DNA from: an uncultured Hoeflea sp.
GTDB lineage: Bacteria > Pseudomonadota > Alphaproteobacteria > Rhizobiales > Rhizobiaceae
Direction: 5' to 3'
Assembly (NCBI RefSeq): GCF_947501405.1
Contig: NZ_CANMVK010000002.1
Coordinates: 620,001 to 684,000 of the forward strand
Length of the DNA stretch: 64,000 nucleotides
Within the stretch, counting starts at the first letter, position 1. Every line of letters begins with the position of its first letter. Below, piece by piece: positions 26,824-35,041 of the stretch. A program made the position numbers and the translations under genes. The notes under the pieces were generated by a model, which ran no database searches, was not told the origin of the DNA, and worked only from the letters and a program-made list of their open reading frames with translations.

Positions 26824-27808
26824 GAAACAAGTCTCCGCGGATTGCCAGCCGTGCCCGTTCCGCCACTGTCTGTTCGGTTGGCACCGTGACGTCTTCCAGT
26901 GCAGGCGAGAAAGGCACCGGCACGTCCATTGCGCCCATGCGCTGAACTGGTGCATCGAGATGGTAGAAGGCCTTTTCGGAGATGCGGCTGGCGATTTCAC
27001 CGGTGATGCCATAGCTCTGGTGGCCCTCATCGATGACGATGGCACGCGAAGTCTTGCGCACGGATTTCAATATGGTGTCCTCGTCCAGCGGCACGATCGT
27101 ACGCGGATCGATCACTTCGGCGGACATGCCCTCGGCAGCAAGAATGTCGGCAGCCTTCAACGCCACCTGCACCATCGAAGACGTCGCAACCAGGGTGATA
27201 TCGGTGCCTTCGCGCAGCACATTGGCGACGCCGAAGGGGATGAAATACTCCTCCTCCGGCACCGGCGCCTTGTCCTGGTACATCAGCTTGTCCTCGAAGA
27301 TGACCACCGGATTGTTGTCGCGGATGGCAGTCTTCATCAGGCCCTTTGCCTCATAGGCTGATGAGGGCATGGCGACCTTGAGGCCGGGGATATGCGCCAC
27401 GAGGGCATGCAGCGATTGGGAGTGCTGGGCGGCGGAGCGGCGGGTAGCACCTAGGTTTGTGCGCAGCACCAGCGGCACGTTCAGTTTGCCGCCGGACATG
27501 TAATGGGTCTTGGCAGCCTGGTTGCAGAGCTGGTCCATGACCAGGTAAAGGAAATCGCCGAACATGAGATCGACAATCGGGCGGCTACCGGTCATCGCAG
27601 CCCCGACGGCGATCCCCATGAAGCCTGGCTCGGCGATCGGTGTATCAATGATCCGCTCGGTGCCGAACTCTTCGACGAGCCCGGATAGAACCTTGAAAGG
27701 CGTGCCAGCTTCAGCCACATCCTCGCCAATGACAAAGATCGACGGATCACGCCGCATTTCTTCGGCAATAGCCTCGTTGACGGCTTTTGAGAGTGTGATC
27801 TCACGCAT
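26813..27808 (-). CDS. 2-oxoacid dehydrogenase E1 component, beta subunit
   Basis: A 331-residue transketolase-like beta subunit of a thiamine-diphosphate-dependent E1, as in pyruvate, acetoin and branched-chain 2-oxoacid dehydrogenases. Typical segments are FVIGEDVAEAGTPFKV, DTPIAEPGFMGIAVGAAMTG, GATRRSAAQHSQSLHAL and the C-terminal IDPRTIVPLDEDTI. It is 12 bases downstream of the alpha subunit gene, and its 3' end overlaps the lipoyl-protein gene. With E1 alpha it decarboxylates a 2-oxoacid (or cleaves acetoin) and acylates the lipoyl arm. The particular substrate cannot be read from the sequence. Confidence 0.92.
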   Translation of the reverse strand: MREITLSKAVNEAIAEEMRRDPSIFVIGEDVAEAGTPFKVLSGLVEEFGTERIIDTPIAEPGFMGIAVGAAMTGSRPIVDLMFGDFLYLVMDQLCNQAAKTHYMSGGKLNVPLVLRTNLGATRRSAAQHSQSLHALVAHIPGLKVAMPSSAYEAKGLMKTAIRDNNPVVIFEDKLMYQDKAPVPEEEYFIPFGVANVLREGTDITLVATSSMVQVALKAADILAAEGMSAEVIDPRTIVPLDEDTILKSVRKTSRAIVIDEGHQSYGITGEIASRISEKAFYHLDAPVQRMGAMDVPVPFSPALEDVTVPTEQTVAERARLAIRGDLFHAA

Positions 27809-27820
27809 CGTAGACTCCTG

Positions 27821-28816
27821 CTAGGCGGCACTGGAAGCGAACACATGCATGTCCACTTCGTTGACGGAGGGGTAGGCCGCTTTTTCCGCATAGGCGACGG
27901 CTTCTTCCGCCTGGGCCTTGATGTCTTTGTTGATGCTGACCAGCTCATCGTTCGTGACAATCTTCTGGTCTTCGAGCCATTTGCCGAAATTTGCGATGGG
28001 ATCGCGGTTCGACTTCCATTCGGCCTCTTCATCCTTGGGCCGGTAATACTCGCGATTGATATCTCCGACGTGATGGCCGTGGTATCGATAGGTCATCAAT
28101 TCAATGAAAAAGGGGCCTTCACCCTTACGTGCGCGGGCTACCAGATCGGTTGCCAGCTTGTTGACGGCGAGCACATCCTGGCCATCGACCTGGTGGCTTT
28201 CGATACCAAATGCTTCCGCACGAGCCGTGATGGAGCCGGCGGCGATTTCATCGGTCCGCGTATATTCGCTATAGCCGTTGTTTTCGCACGCATAGATGAC
28301 TGGCAGCCTCCACAACGCGGCCATATTCATGACTTCGTACATAAGGCCTTGTGCGGTGGCTCCGTCGCCGAAAAAGCAGACTGTGACGTCGGTCTTGCCG
28401 AGGCGCCTGGCGGAAAGCGCCGCACCTGTTGCAATGCCCATCGAACCGCCGACAATGGCATTGGCTCCCAGGTTTCCATTGGCCTGATCGGCAATGTGCA
28501 TAGAGCCGCCCTTGCCACGGCAATAGCCCTCTTCCTTGCCCAGCAATTCGCAGAACATTTCCTTGAAGTTGGCCCCCTTGGCAACGCAATGGCCGTGGCC
28601 GCGATGTGTGGAGGTGATCTTGTCATCACAGGTGAGGGCTTCACAAATGCCAACCGCAACCGCTTCCTGACCCGAATACATATGGGTCAGGCCAGGCATT
28701 TTCGCTGACAGATAGAGTTGATTGGCATTGTCTTCAAACGCCCGGATACGCACCATCTGCCGGTACATTCTGAGATAGTCGTCGCGGTTCGAATTGGCTT
28801 TTTTGGCAGCGCTCAT
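27821..28816 (-). CDS. 2-oxoacid dehydrogenase E1 component, alpha subunit
   Basis: A 331-residue E1 alpha subunit. The thiamine diphosphate motif runs from GDGATAQGLMYEVMNMA to ENNGYSEYT, and the phosphorylation-loop region reads MTYRYHGHHVGD. The length and the separate alpha and beta genes fit the pyruvate/acetoin (AcoA/PdhA) class rather than the fused AceE type. GGAG precedes the ATG at 28816. No dihydrolipoamide dehydrogenase (E3) is encoded in the window, so that subunit must be shared with another complex. Confidence 0.92.
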   Translation of the reverse strand: MSAAKKANSNRDDYLRMYRQMVRIRAFEDNANQLYLSAKMPGLTHMYSGQEAVAVGICEALTCDDKITSTHRGHGHCVAKGANFKEMFCELLGKEEGYCRGKGGSMHIADQANGNLGANAIVGGSMGIATGAALSARRLGKTDVTVCFFGDGATAQGLMYEVMNMAALWRLPVIYACENNGYSEYTRTDEIAAGSITARAEAFGIESHQVDGQDVLAVNKLATDLVARARKGEGPFFIELMTYRYHGHHVGDINREYYRPKDEEAEWKSNRDPIANFGKWLEDQKIVTNDELVSINKDIKAQAEEAVAYAEKAAYPSVNEVDMHVFASSAA

Positions 28817-28877
28817 CAGTCTGGCTCCGTTGGTGCAACGGCACGCCCGGCCCCATCAAAGGACTGGGCGTGCCTGA

Positions 28878-30182
28878 TCAGTAGCGGTTGGCGATTGGTA
28901 GCTCTTCCGCCGGGAACAGACTGATGACGCGGCAGCCGGTATCGGTGACCACCACTTCCTCTTCAATCCGCGCAGCGGAGTAGCCGTCGGAAGCAGGGCA
29001 GTAGGTCTCCAGCGCAAAGACCATTCCGGTCTGGATTTCCATTGGATTGTCGAAGCTGACTGCGCGGCTGATGATTGGCCGCTCGTGCAGGGCAAGTCCG
29101 AGACCATGGCCGAACTGCAGACCAAAGGCGGCGAGCTCGTTGGGGAAGCCGAGGCTCTCCGCAGACGGCCAGACCGCAGCGATCTTGTCGGTGGTTACGC
29201 CGGGCTTGATCAGCGCTATGGCCGCATCAAGCCACTCCCGTGCCCTGATATAGGCATCGTTCTGCGACGGCGTCGCGCGACCAATGTTGAAGGTGCGGTA
29301 GTAGCAGGTCCGGTAGCCCTGATAGCTCTGCAGGATGTCGAAAAAGGCCTGATCGCCTGGTCTGAACAACCGGTCGGTAAAATTGTGCGGATGCGGGTTG
29401 CAGCGTTCGCCGGATATGGCGTTGATCGCTTCAACATCGTCCGAACCCATTTCGTAAAGCAACTTGTTGGACATCGCGACAATGTCGTTCTCGCGGATGC
29501 CAGGCTTCAACTCCTCCCAGATCATGTGATAGACGCCGTCGACCATGGAAGCTGCCTGGTTGAGCAGGTGGATCTCGTCGACATTCTTGATCTCTCGCGC
29601 CGACAGCATAATCTGCTGGCCATCGACCACGTTGACCCCGGCAGCCTGCAGCGCGAAGAACATGGCTGTCTCTGCATAATCGACACCGACCGGCATGTCG
29701 GCGACGCCGGCGCGCTTGAGCAGACCGTAAATCTCCTCGGCGTAGCGTTTCATCAGCCCGAACGAGGGAGGGATGGTGCCGCGCATGCCGACGACGCCGG
29801 CAAGCATACGGTCGGGATCAAGCCAGTCGCAGTACTCCTTGTGGTGTACTGCGGCGGAGCCGAAATCCCAGACATAGGGTTCTTCGTCGCCTGCAAGCAG
29901 GCAGAAACGGCACATCTTGTCCCGTTCCCACTCGCCGATTTTGGTGCCCGAGACATAGCGAATGTTGTTGACGTCGAACATCAGCAGCGCGCCGCACTCC
30001 GATTTCTTCAGTGCGTCCTTGGCGCGGCTGAGCCGGTAGCGGCGCAGCCGGTCATGGTCGACCCGGCGCTCGAAATCCACGGCGGTGTGGCCGAGGGCGG
30101 GAAGATGCTTGTCCCAGCGCCAGTTCGGGTCGATGTCGCCCGGCTGCAGGATACGGGGATTGAGGGCCGTTGTGTGAGCCAT
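28878..30182 (-). CDS. M24 (creatinase/prolidase-fold) family protein with an altered metal site
   Basis: A 434-residue protein with the creatinase N-terminal domain and a C-terminal pita-bread domain. Prolidases have five metal ligands; here D282, H359 (QFGHGLGLALHE), E392 (ALETY) and E407 (RIEEEV) align, but the second aspartate of the usual D-x-(S/T)-R-T motif is replaced by C293 in TCYYRTF. The fold also hosts non-peptidases, including creatinase, ectoine hydrolase and the DMSP lyase DddP, to which the N-terminal part is loosely similar. GGAGG lies before the ATG at 30182. It is in the same leftward operon as the E1/E2 genes. Function is unknown. Confidence 0.72.
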   Translation of the reverse strand: MAHTTALNPRILQPGDIDPNWRWDKHLPALGHTAVDFERRVDHDRLRRYRLSRAKDALKKSECGALLMFDVNNIRYVSGTKIGEWERDKMCRFCLLAGDEEPYVWDFGSAAVHHKEYCDWLDPDRMLAGVVGMRGTIPPSFGLMKRYAEEIYGLLKRAGVADMPVGVDYAETAMFFALQAAGVNVVDGQQIMLSAREIKNVDEIHLLNQAASMVDGVYHMIWEELKPGIRENDIVAMSNKLLYEMGSDDVEAINAISGERCNPHPHNFTDRLFRPGDQAFFDILQSYQGYRTCYYRTFNIGRATPSQNDAYIRAREWLDAAIALIKPGVTTDKIAAVWPSAESLGFPNELAAFGLQFGHGLGLALHERPIISRAVSFDNPMEIQTGMVFALETYCPASDGYSAARIEEEVVVTDTGCRVISLFPAEELPIANRY

Positions 30183-30258
30183 AATAGCCTCCTTGACGCC
30201 GGTGCGGCGCGGATGTCGGTTGGATTGTTGGTATGCGGTCGGGCAAGGCCCGGACGGG

Positions 30259-31068
30259 TCACTGCATGATCATGCCGCCGTCGATCATGATCAGTTGGCC
30301 AGTCATGTAGTCGCTCTCATCGGAGACGAGGAAGGCTGCGGTGCCCTTGACGTCCTCAGGGTAGGAGTACTTCTTCATCGTGATCATGGTCTTGGCGAGG
30401 TGGTCCATTGACTGGCCCTCTTCCTCGAACATGCCGATCTCCACCAGATCTTTGTCAAGCTGTTCCCAAAGCTCAGTGCGCACCACACCCGGGGCGTAGC
30501 CGTTGACCGTGATCTTGTGCTCCCACAAAGCCTTGGCGCCGCCGATAATCATGGCAAGGGCGCAGTATTTGGAACAGGAGTATGGGATCACATCGAGGAA
30601 CGCGGTGCGCGACACGATCGAGCCGACATTGATGATCTTGTAGGGGTGGTCGTCCATCGGCCCCTGCGCCATCATCTGCCGGGCCGCCTCCTGCATGCCA
30701 AAAAGCATGCCTTTGGCGTTGATGTTCATGATCGCGTCCCAGTTGTCTTCGTCGATATCCATGAACATTCGCGGCTTGTTGATGCCGGCATTCATCAGCG
30801 CAACGTTAATGGACCCGAAGGCGTCGACAGTCTTGGCGACCGCGGCTGCGTTGTCTTCCCGGCTGGTAACATCCAGTTTCAGCGCAACGGCCTTGCCGTT
30901 TCCAGCTTCGTTGATGCGCTTGGCCACTTCATTGGCCCCATCGACATTGATGTCACCGAGGCAGATATTTGCACCTTGTGCCGCAAAATATTCTGCATTG
31001 GCTGCACCCATTCCCTGGGCGCCACCGGTGATCAATATGTTTTTGCCTTTGAGTCGATTGGGGTCCAT
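30259..31068 (-). CDS. SDR family oxidoreductase
   Basis: A 269-residue classical short-chain dehydrogenase with cofactor motif TGGAQGMGAA near 15-24, the NAG motif as MNAGI, catalytic serine in VGSIVSR and the YSCSK tyrosine/lysine pair. Its C-terminal half is closely related to the SDR at 34176-34973: both share WEQ(L/V)DxDLxEIG and DYMTGQ(L/I)(I/V)MIDGGM. The two paralogues lie on opposite sides of the regulator and promoter region. AGGAGG precedes the start, and the gene follows the regulator by 18 bases. Confidence 0.86.
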   Translation of the reverse strand: MDPNRLKGKNILITGGAQGMGAANAEYFAAQGANICLGDINVDGANEVAKRINEAGNGKAVALKLDVTSREDNAAAVAKTVDAFGSINVALMNAGINKPRMFMDIDEDNWDAIMNINAKGMLFGMQEAARQMMAQGPMDDHPYKIINVGSIVSRTAFLDVIPYSCSKYCALAMIIGGAKALWEHKITVNGYAPGVVRTELWEQLDKDLVEIGMFEEEGQSMDHLAKTMITMKKYSYPEDVKGTAAFLVSDESDYMTGQLIMIDGGMIMQ

Positions 31069-31086
31069 GGTTTCCTCCTCATAGAA

Positions 31087-32904
31087 CTAGTCGTTGTTTT
31101 CTCTGTTGATTGCGTCAGCGCGTGCTTGCGCCTTGCGCAATGCTTGTTTGGGACTAACGAGCCCGCGCAGCATGTCGTGCAGCTCTTCACCGCAAATGCG
31201 GATGATCTCGCTGATTTCGGGAACCGGCGGGCGCGGCCAGAACTGGAGTTCATCGCGCCAAGACATCCCGTCGACCGCCTCAAAGATCGGTGACGAGCGG
31301 CGGACCTCGGGATCGGCGCTGACCGAGTAGCGTGGATTGGTCCGGCTGCCGTTCTGGATGTAGAGTTTCTGCGCCTCGGGCGAAGTGAACATGATCAGCG
31401 CATCAGCCGCATTGGCGAGCCGTTCAGGTGCGATATTTGCGGGTATGGCCATGGCGTAACCGCCCACCGGCGCAATCGGGGATGCTCCTGGTCCATAGGG
31501 GTGCGGAACATATCCTGTTTGCCCACATGCCGGGGAGGACGGGTCCAGCTCAAAGTAAGGGGCGAGCAGGGTGTATCCATAAGCCATGGCAATCTGTCCC
31601 GCGGCATACGGACGGACTCGCTCGTACCAGGACATCGATAGGATGTAGGGAGGCGAGTAGTCGAGCAATGCCATCAGGTATTCCGCAGCGGCGAGTCCGG
31701 CATCGGTATCAATAAGGGCGCGCCGTGATGCCGTGTCCAGATGATCGGTGTCGAACCCGCCCGCAACAGCAGGCAGATCCAGGATTGGCTGCCCGAAATC
31801 CGCAAGTGTCATAAGGAAGGTGTGGCCGAGCGCGGTGCCGCGTGCTGCGTTCCATGCAATGCCGTAACGACCATGGCCAGGGTCGTGAAGTTGTCGCGCG
31901 GCATCGAGAAGCTCGCTTGTGGTGGTTGGCGGCTCAAGGCCAGCCTCGGCAAACAGATCTTTTCGATAAAACAAAAGCTCCGGGGTGGTTTGGGCGGGAA
32001 CCCCGTAGGCACGACCGCCCCAATGCGTTGCCTTCCATCCCGCGGTATGAAAATCAGCAGGATCAAGCCGTTGCAGATCGAGCACTTCCTCCAAAGGCAT
32101 GAGAATGCCTTTCTCAACGAGTTCGCCGATCCAGGGCAAGTCGACCGCGACAATGTCGTAGCGGCTGGATTTGCGTTCGGCGTTTCGCAGAACTTCCTGG
32201 TGGAGCCGGTCGATGGAGAAAGCACGTTGATTGATTTGCGCGCCGAGGGCCTGCTCGAACTGCCGTTTGAGCGTATCCATAACCATGAATGTAGGATCGC
32301 CATGGACGAGAACCCGCACACCGCCTGACAGCTTCAGCGGCTCTGGAAGCACTTGCAATGGCGGAATTGATCGCGCCGCCATATACGAGCTTCCGAAATA
32401 GTAATCGCTGGCATTGGTGCGTTTTTCGCCGAACTCGAAACTCTTCTGCGCCAGCCGTTTTACGCGGCCCGTAAGCTGCATCCAGGAATCCAGCAACTTG
32501 TCACTGGGGTGGATCGAAAACGTCTTGCCGGTTCGTGTGCGCGGACGTTGCTCGACAAGTCCGGCATCAATCATCTCTTTGACGCGGCGTGCAGCGGTTG
32601 CATAGGGAACGCCCGCAGCGCCGATCAATGAAGTCGGCGTGACAATCTTGGCTTCGAGGTGGCTGCGGATCAGGTGAAGGGACATGCGATAGGATGGATT
32701 CGGCGTGTAAACGTCGATGACGTCTTCAAGTTCATCATCAAAAGCCTTCAAAAACGAAATCGCCTGAAGGATCTCGGTCTTTGCCTGTGGTGATGTCGCC
32801 AGAGTTTGCGCGCTTGAACCTCCCATGTGATAACCCACTGCCTCTCTCCCCCCGTGAAGATAGTTTTCACGGTCCTCTGAACGCGGTCTTTTCGGGCTTG
32901 TCAT
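31087..32904 (-). CDS. One-component regulator: winged helix fused to an ABC-type solute-binding domain
   Basis: A 605-residue protein with no signal peptide. Residues about 70-145 form a winged-helix DNA-binding region (TSLIGAAGVPYATAARRVKE, then EMIDAGLVEQRPRTRTGKTF). Residues about 195-590 resemble family 1 extracellular solute-binding proteins, with a substrate-facing region such as YGVPAQTTPELLFYRKDLF and the late MFTSPEAQKLYIQNGS. Such a domain normally acts in the periplasm; here it is probably a cytoplasmic ligand sensor. The gene is divergent from a ribose-type ABC importer operon and heads the catabolic operon, so it very likely controls both. GGAGG precedes its ATG. Confidence 0.83.
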   Translation of the reverse strand: MTSPKRPRSEDRENYLHGGREAVGYHMGGSSAQTLATSPQAKTEILQAISFLKAFDDELEDVIDVYTPNPSYRMSLHLIRSHLEAKIVTPTSLIGAAGVPYATAARRVKEMIDAGLVEQRPRTRTGKTFSIHPSDKLLDSWMQLTGRVKRLAQKSFEFGEKRTNASDYYFGSSYMAARSIPPLQVLPEPLKLSGGVRVLVHGDPTFMVMDTLKRQFEQALGAQINQRAFSIDRLHQEVLRNAERKSSRYDIVAVDLPWIGELVEKGILMPLEEVLDLQRLDPADFHTAGWKATHWGGRAYGVPAQTTPELLFYRKDLFAEAGLEPPTTTSELLDAARQLHDPGHGRYGIAWNAARGTALGHTFLMTLADFGQPILDLPAVAGGFDTDHLDTASRRALIDTDAGLAAAEYLMALLDYSPPYILSMSWYERVRPYAAGQIAMAYGYTLLAPYFELDPSSPACGQTGYVPHPYGPGASPIAPVGGYAMAIPANIAPERLANAADALIMFTSPEAQKLYIQNGSRTNPRYSVSADPEVRRSSPIFEAVDGMSWRDELQFWPRPPVPEISEIIRICGEELHDMLRGLVSPKQALRKAQARADAINRENND

Positions 32905-32958
32905 GTTGACCTCCAGGCAAAATGTTCAATTTGAGAGACTTCGGACAGCCTCAAGAAA

Positions 32959-32990
32959 TCCAATATGAACATAAAAATTCTCATTCTGGA
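32959..32990. promoter_or_regulatory. Candidate operator: imperfect palindrome in the divergent promoter
   Basis: TCCAATATGAA at 32959-32969 faces the near-inverse CTCATTCTGGA at 32980-32990 (8 of 11 positions symmetric), in the AT-rich 225-base gap between the regulator gene and the ABC binding-protein gene. It is the best visible binding site for the fused regulator. Confidence 0.4.
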
Positions 32991-33129
32991 TATAATTTGG
33001 ACTCTTTCATCCATCGCGTATCGTCATTGTTGTCTGGATCACCCGAGCAATTGGGTGACAGCCTTGGTTGGGAGTGGCCGGGGCGATAAGGAGACAACAC
33101 GAGGGCATTCGCGCCCGGGAGGAAAAACC

Positions 33130-34089
33130 ATGAAATTACGCAACATTTTGGTTGCCACAACAGCAATCGCAGCCGCTTCTATTGCCGGCTCCGCTGCAGC
33201 TGCCGACAAAATGAAAATCGGCATCACGCAAAACAATGTCGGCGTCGACAGCTATCAGACGACCTATGACAAGTCCTTCAAGGAGGCTGTTGAAGCGAAC
33301 GACAATGTGGAAGCGGTCGTTCTCGATGCCGGCGGCGACGTTGCCCGCCAGATCGCCCAGATCGAGGATTTGATCCAGCAGCAGGTGCAGGCCATTATCA
33401 TCTGGCCAACCAATGGCGAGGCCGTTATTCCGGCCGTCCGGAAGGCCCACAAAGCGGGCATTCCGGTGATTGTGACCAACTCCAATATTGCCGAAGCAGG
33501 CTTCGAATTCGTCAAGTCCTTCTCGGGGCCGGACAACATCACACAGGGCTCGCGCTCGGCGGAAATCATGTGCGACAAGTTCAAGGAAATGGGCATCGAG
33601 ACCACTGCTCAGGTTGTGCAGATCTCTGGTCAACCCGGCTACACCACCGCGATCGAACGTCAGAAAGGCTTCGATGATCGTCTTCCGGAGGTCTGCCCGG
33701 ATGTGACCATTGTTGAAACTCAGCCCGGGGATTGGAACCGCGAAAAATCTCAGAAGGTGATGGAGGCGTTCCTCGTCAAGTATGACAAGATCGATGGCGT
33801 CTATTCAGGTGACGACAACATGGGTGTCGGAGCGCTCAATGCTGCCAAGGCAGCCGGACGCGACGGTATCATCTTCGTTGGCGCCACCAATTTCGCCGTC
33901 GGATATGAAGCGATGGAAAAAGGTGAATACTGGGGCTCGATCTACCAGTCTCCGGTCGATGATGCCAAGGCGGCGCTGAAAACGGCCATCGATGTGCTGG
34001 AAGGCAAGGAACTGCCGTTCCTCAACTACTTCGACACACCGAAGATCACTCAGGACAACATGTCCGATTTCACAAAGCCGGTTTTCTGA
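33130..34089 (+). CDS. Sugar ABC transporter substrate-binding protein (RbsB-like)
   Basis: A 319-residue periplasmic binding protein of the ribose/galactose (Peripla_BP_4) class. The signal peptide is MKLRNILVATTAIAAASIAG with cleavage near AAAA-DK at about 25. Typical segments are QIEDLIQQQVQAIIIWPTNG, GIPVIVTNSNI and GVYSGDDNMGVGAL. I placed the start at 33130 because GGGAGGAAAAACC precedes it and the signal peptide begins there; the longer frame from 32965 lacks both. It is the first gene of the rightward operon. A sugar, polyol or similar small hydroxylated ligand is expected. Confidence 0.9.
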   Translation: MKLRNILVATTAIAAASIAGSAAAADKMKIGITQNNVGVDSYQTTYDKSFKEAVEANDNVEAVVLDAGGDVARQIAQIEDLIQQQVQAIIIWPTNGEAVIPAVRKAHKAGIPVIVTNSNIAEAGFEFVKSFSGPDNITQGSRSAEIMCDKFKEMGIETTAQVVQISGQPGYTTAIERQKGFDDRLPEVCPDVTIVETQPGDWNREKSQKVMEAFLVKYDKIDGVYSGDDNMGVGALNAAKAAGRDGIIFVGATNFAVGYEAMEKGEYWGSIYQSPVDDAKAALKTAIDVLEGKELPFLNYFDTPKITQDNMSDFTKPVF

Positions 34090-34109
34090 GGCGTGTATGG
34101 TTTCTTCTT

Positions 34110-34133
34110 CGGACGCGGCAAGGGCCGCGTCCG
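34110..34133 (+). terminator. Perfect 10-bp hairpin between the binding-protein and SDR genes
   Basis: CGGACGCGGC at 34110-34119 pairs exactly with GCCGCGTCCG at 34124-34133 around AAGG, starting 20 bases after the binding-protein stop. Such hairpins commonly limit read-through or protect the upstream message, giving more binding protein than membrane subunits. Confidence 0.65.
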
Positions 34134-34175
34134 GGGCCGATCTGCTGATTTTGCCATGTGGCCGGGGAGGTGAAC

Positions 34176-34973
34176 ATGGGCCGGTTACCTGGACGCTCCT
34201 GCATCGTGACCGGAGCCGCTCGCGGCATTGGCCGAGCCATCGGCGAAGCCCTGCTGAGGGAGGGTGCCGATGTTTGCTTTGCAGATATCGATGCAGACAA
34301 GGTCGGCGAGGTTGCAGCTCTTAACGAGGCGGTCGCTGCAGCCGCAGGCGGTAAGGTGACGCATGTTTGCGTTGATGTAACCGATCGGGTGCAAGTCCGC
34401 GCGATGATTGCGCACGCGGTATCCGTCTTCGGAAAGATCGATGTCAAATTCAACAACGCCGGCGTAAATCGGCCGATGAACTTTCTCGATATCACGGAAG
34501 ACAACTGGAACTTCATTATGGGTGTGAATGGTCTTGGCTGCCTGATTGGCATGCAGGAGACGGCGCGCCAGATGATTGCCCAGGGCACCGGCGGCAAGAT
34601 TATCAATACCGCATCGATTGCTTCTCGTCAGGGATTCGACAACGTCGCACCTTATTGTGCGAGCAAATTTGCGGTCGTATCCCTGACCCAGTCGGGCGCG
34701 CGCGATCTCGCAAAGCATAACATCACGGTGACCGGTTTTGCTCCGGGCGTCGTCGCGACAGAAATGTGGGAACAGGTCGATCAGGATCTCATGGAGATTG
34801 GCGCCGCGGAGCGTCCGGGACAGGCAATGGAGGATTTTGCCGCCGGGATTCTAAAGGGCCGTGTCGCAACACCGCGCGACATTACCGGTACCACGACGTT
34901 CCTGGCTTCGGCTGACAGTGATTACATGACCGGCCAGATCGTCATGATTGATGGCGGGATGGTTCTGGTCTGA
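34176..34973 (+). CDS. SDR family oxidoreductase
   Basis: A 265-residue classical short-chain dehydrogenase with cofactor motif TGAARGIGRA, NNAGV, catalytic serine in TASIASRQG and the YCASK pair. It is a paralogue of the SDR at 30259-31068. I chose ATG 34176 because GGGGAGGTGAAC lies directly before it; an in-frame ATG six codons earlier lacks such a site. Its place between the ABC binding-protein and permease genes suggests that it oxidises the imported substrate, as polyol or sugar dehydrogenases in such operons do. Confidence 0.87.
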   Translation: MGRLPGRSCIVTGAARGIGRAIGEALLREGADVCFADIDADKVGEVAALNEAVAAAAGGKVTHVCVDVTDRVQVRAMIAHAVSVFGKIDVKFNNAGVNRPMNFLDITEDNWNFIMGVNGLGCLIGMQETARQMIAQGTGGKIINTASIASRQGFDNVAPYCASKFAVVSLTQSGARDLAKHNITVTGFAPGVVATEMWEQVDQDLMEIGAAERPGQAMEDFAAGILKGRVATPRDITGTTTFLASADSDYMTGQIVMIDGGMVLV

Positions 34974-34991
34974 ACAGGGTGCTGTTTTGAC

Positions 34992-35014
34992 AGCAGCGCA
35001 ACTATCGCGCTGCT
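34992..35014 (+). terminator. Perfect 8-bp inverted repeat before the first permease gene
   Basis: AGCAGCGC at 34992-34999 pairs with GCGCTGCT at 35007-35014 over a seven-base loop, 28 bases upstream of the permease start. It may tune read-through or mRNA stability inside the operon. Confidence 0.4.
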
Positions 35015-35041
35015 CAGATTTCGAATGGGAGGCAGGAAACG

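Noticed and set aside
28878-30182. Calling the M24-fold gene a DMSP lyase (DddP)
   Set aside because: Only loose resemblance in the N-terminal part, and the DddP metal-site aspartate is replaced by cysteine.
29085-30269. 394-residue open frame on the plus strand
   Set aside because: It lies fully opposite the M24-fold gene, which has a clear family match and start signal. Long antisense frames are expected in GC-rich DNA.
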